From positions 1 through 5,417 of the forward strand of contig JACNJI010000382.1 of assembly GCA_014382645.1 (NCBI GenBank): DNA of 5,417 bases, given 5' to 3'. The DNA comes from Verrucomicrobiota bacterium. Its GTDB lineage: Bacteria; Verrucomicrobiota; Verrucomicrobiia; Opitutales; Seribacteraceae. Position 1 is the first letter of the stretch. Every line of letters starts with the position of its first letter. The notes beneath the pieces were generated by a model. It saw only the letters and a program-made list of their open reading frames with translations, had not been told where the DNA came from and did not search any database. Positions 5,378 to 5,417 of the stretch are shown here, piece after piece. Made by a program: the position numbers and the translations under genes.

Positions 5378-5417
5378 AAAACAAAGCTTCCTATGGATGG
5401 GCATGGTATGGTAGGGT

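Overview
This is a bacterial window: short intergenic gaps, ATGA overlaps and Shine-Dalgarno-like sites. All supportable genes lie on the + strand and appear to form one accessory, conflict-system-like locus. The organism cannot be fixed from this sequence. Base composition is near half G+C. CHAT proteases beside large GTPases and orphan small proteins are frequent in bacteria with complex lifestyles, such as Planctomycetota or Verrucomicrobiota, but that is only a lean.

Layout. Positions 1-42 may hold the last codons of an upstream gene. At 8-412 is a small, charged, mostly helical protein without an ATG start. It overlaps by ATGA (409-412) a 297-residue orphan protein at 409-1302 with two apparent domains. 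That gene overlaps by another ATGA (1299-1302) a 43-residue, very basic ORF ending at 1430. A 94-base gap (1431-1524) carries an imperfect inverted repeat and a clear AGGAG site. It leads to the large gene at 1525-4386: an N-terminal NERD nuclease-like domain (D53, E67, K69) fused to a dynamin-like GTPase (P-loop 300-308, DAPG 485-488, NKIT 548-551) and a long helical, partly coiled-coil tail. The last gene encodes a CHAT caspase-like protease with a His/Cys pair and the family's LELLP motif. It ends at 5366, and a strong Shine-Dalgarno sequence follows at the window edge.

The most striking point is the junction between the GTPase and the CHAT gene. The CHAT frame is open back to 4335 but has no ATG, GTG or TTG until 4542, which lies inside the conserved part of the CHAT domain. 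Just before the GTPase stop codon is the heptamer C CCT TTC in the correct phase. It is followed by a 6-base spacer containing the stop and then a 10-bp stem (4387-4396 with 4409-4418). This is the layout of a programmed -1 ribosomal frameshift signal. It would yield two products from one message: a 953-residue NERD-GTPase and a fusion of about 1280 residues, NERD-GTPase-CHAT. Rivals are initiation at an AUA in an ATAA overlap, an ordinary internal start at 4542, or a sequence error or mutation.

Working model (inference): the GTPase senses a trigger by nucleotide-dependent assembly, and the NERD nuclease and CHAT protease are the effectors. Frameshifting would set the share of complexes that carry a protease. 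The upstream orphan proteins could be regulators or protease substrates. None of this function is shown by the sequence alone.
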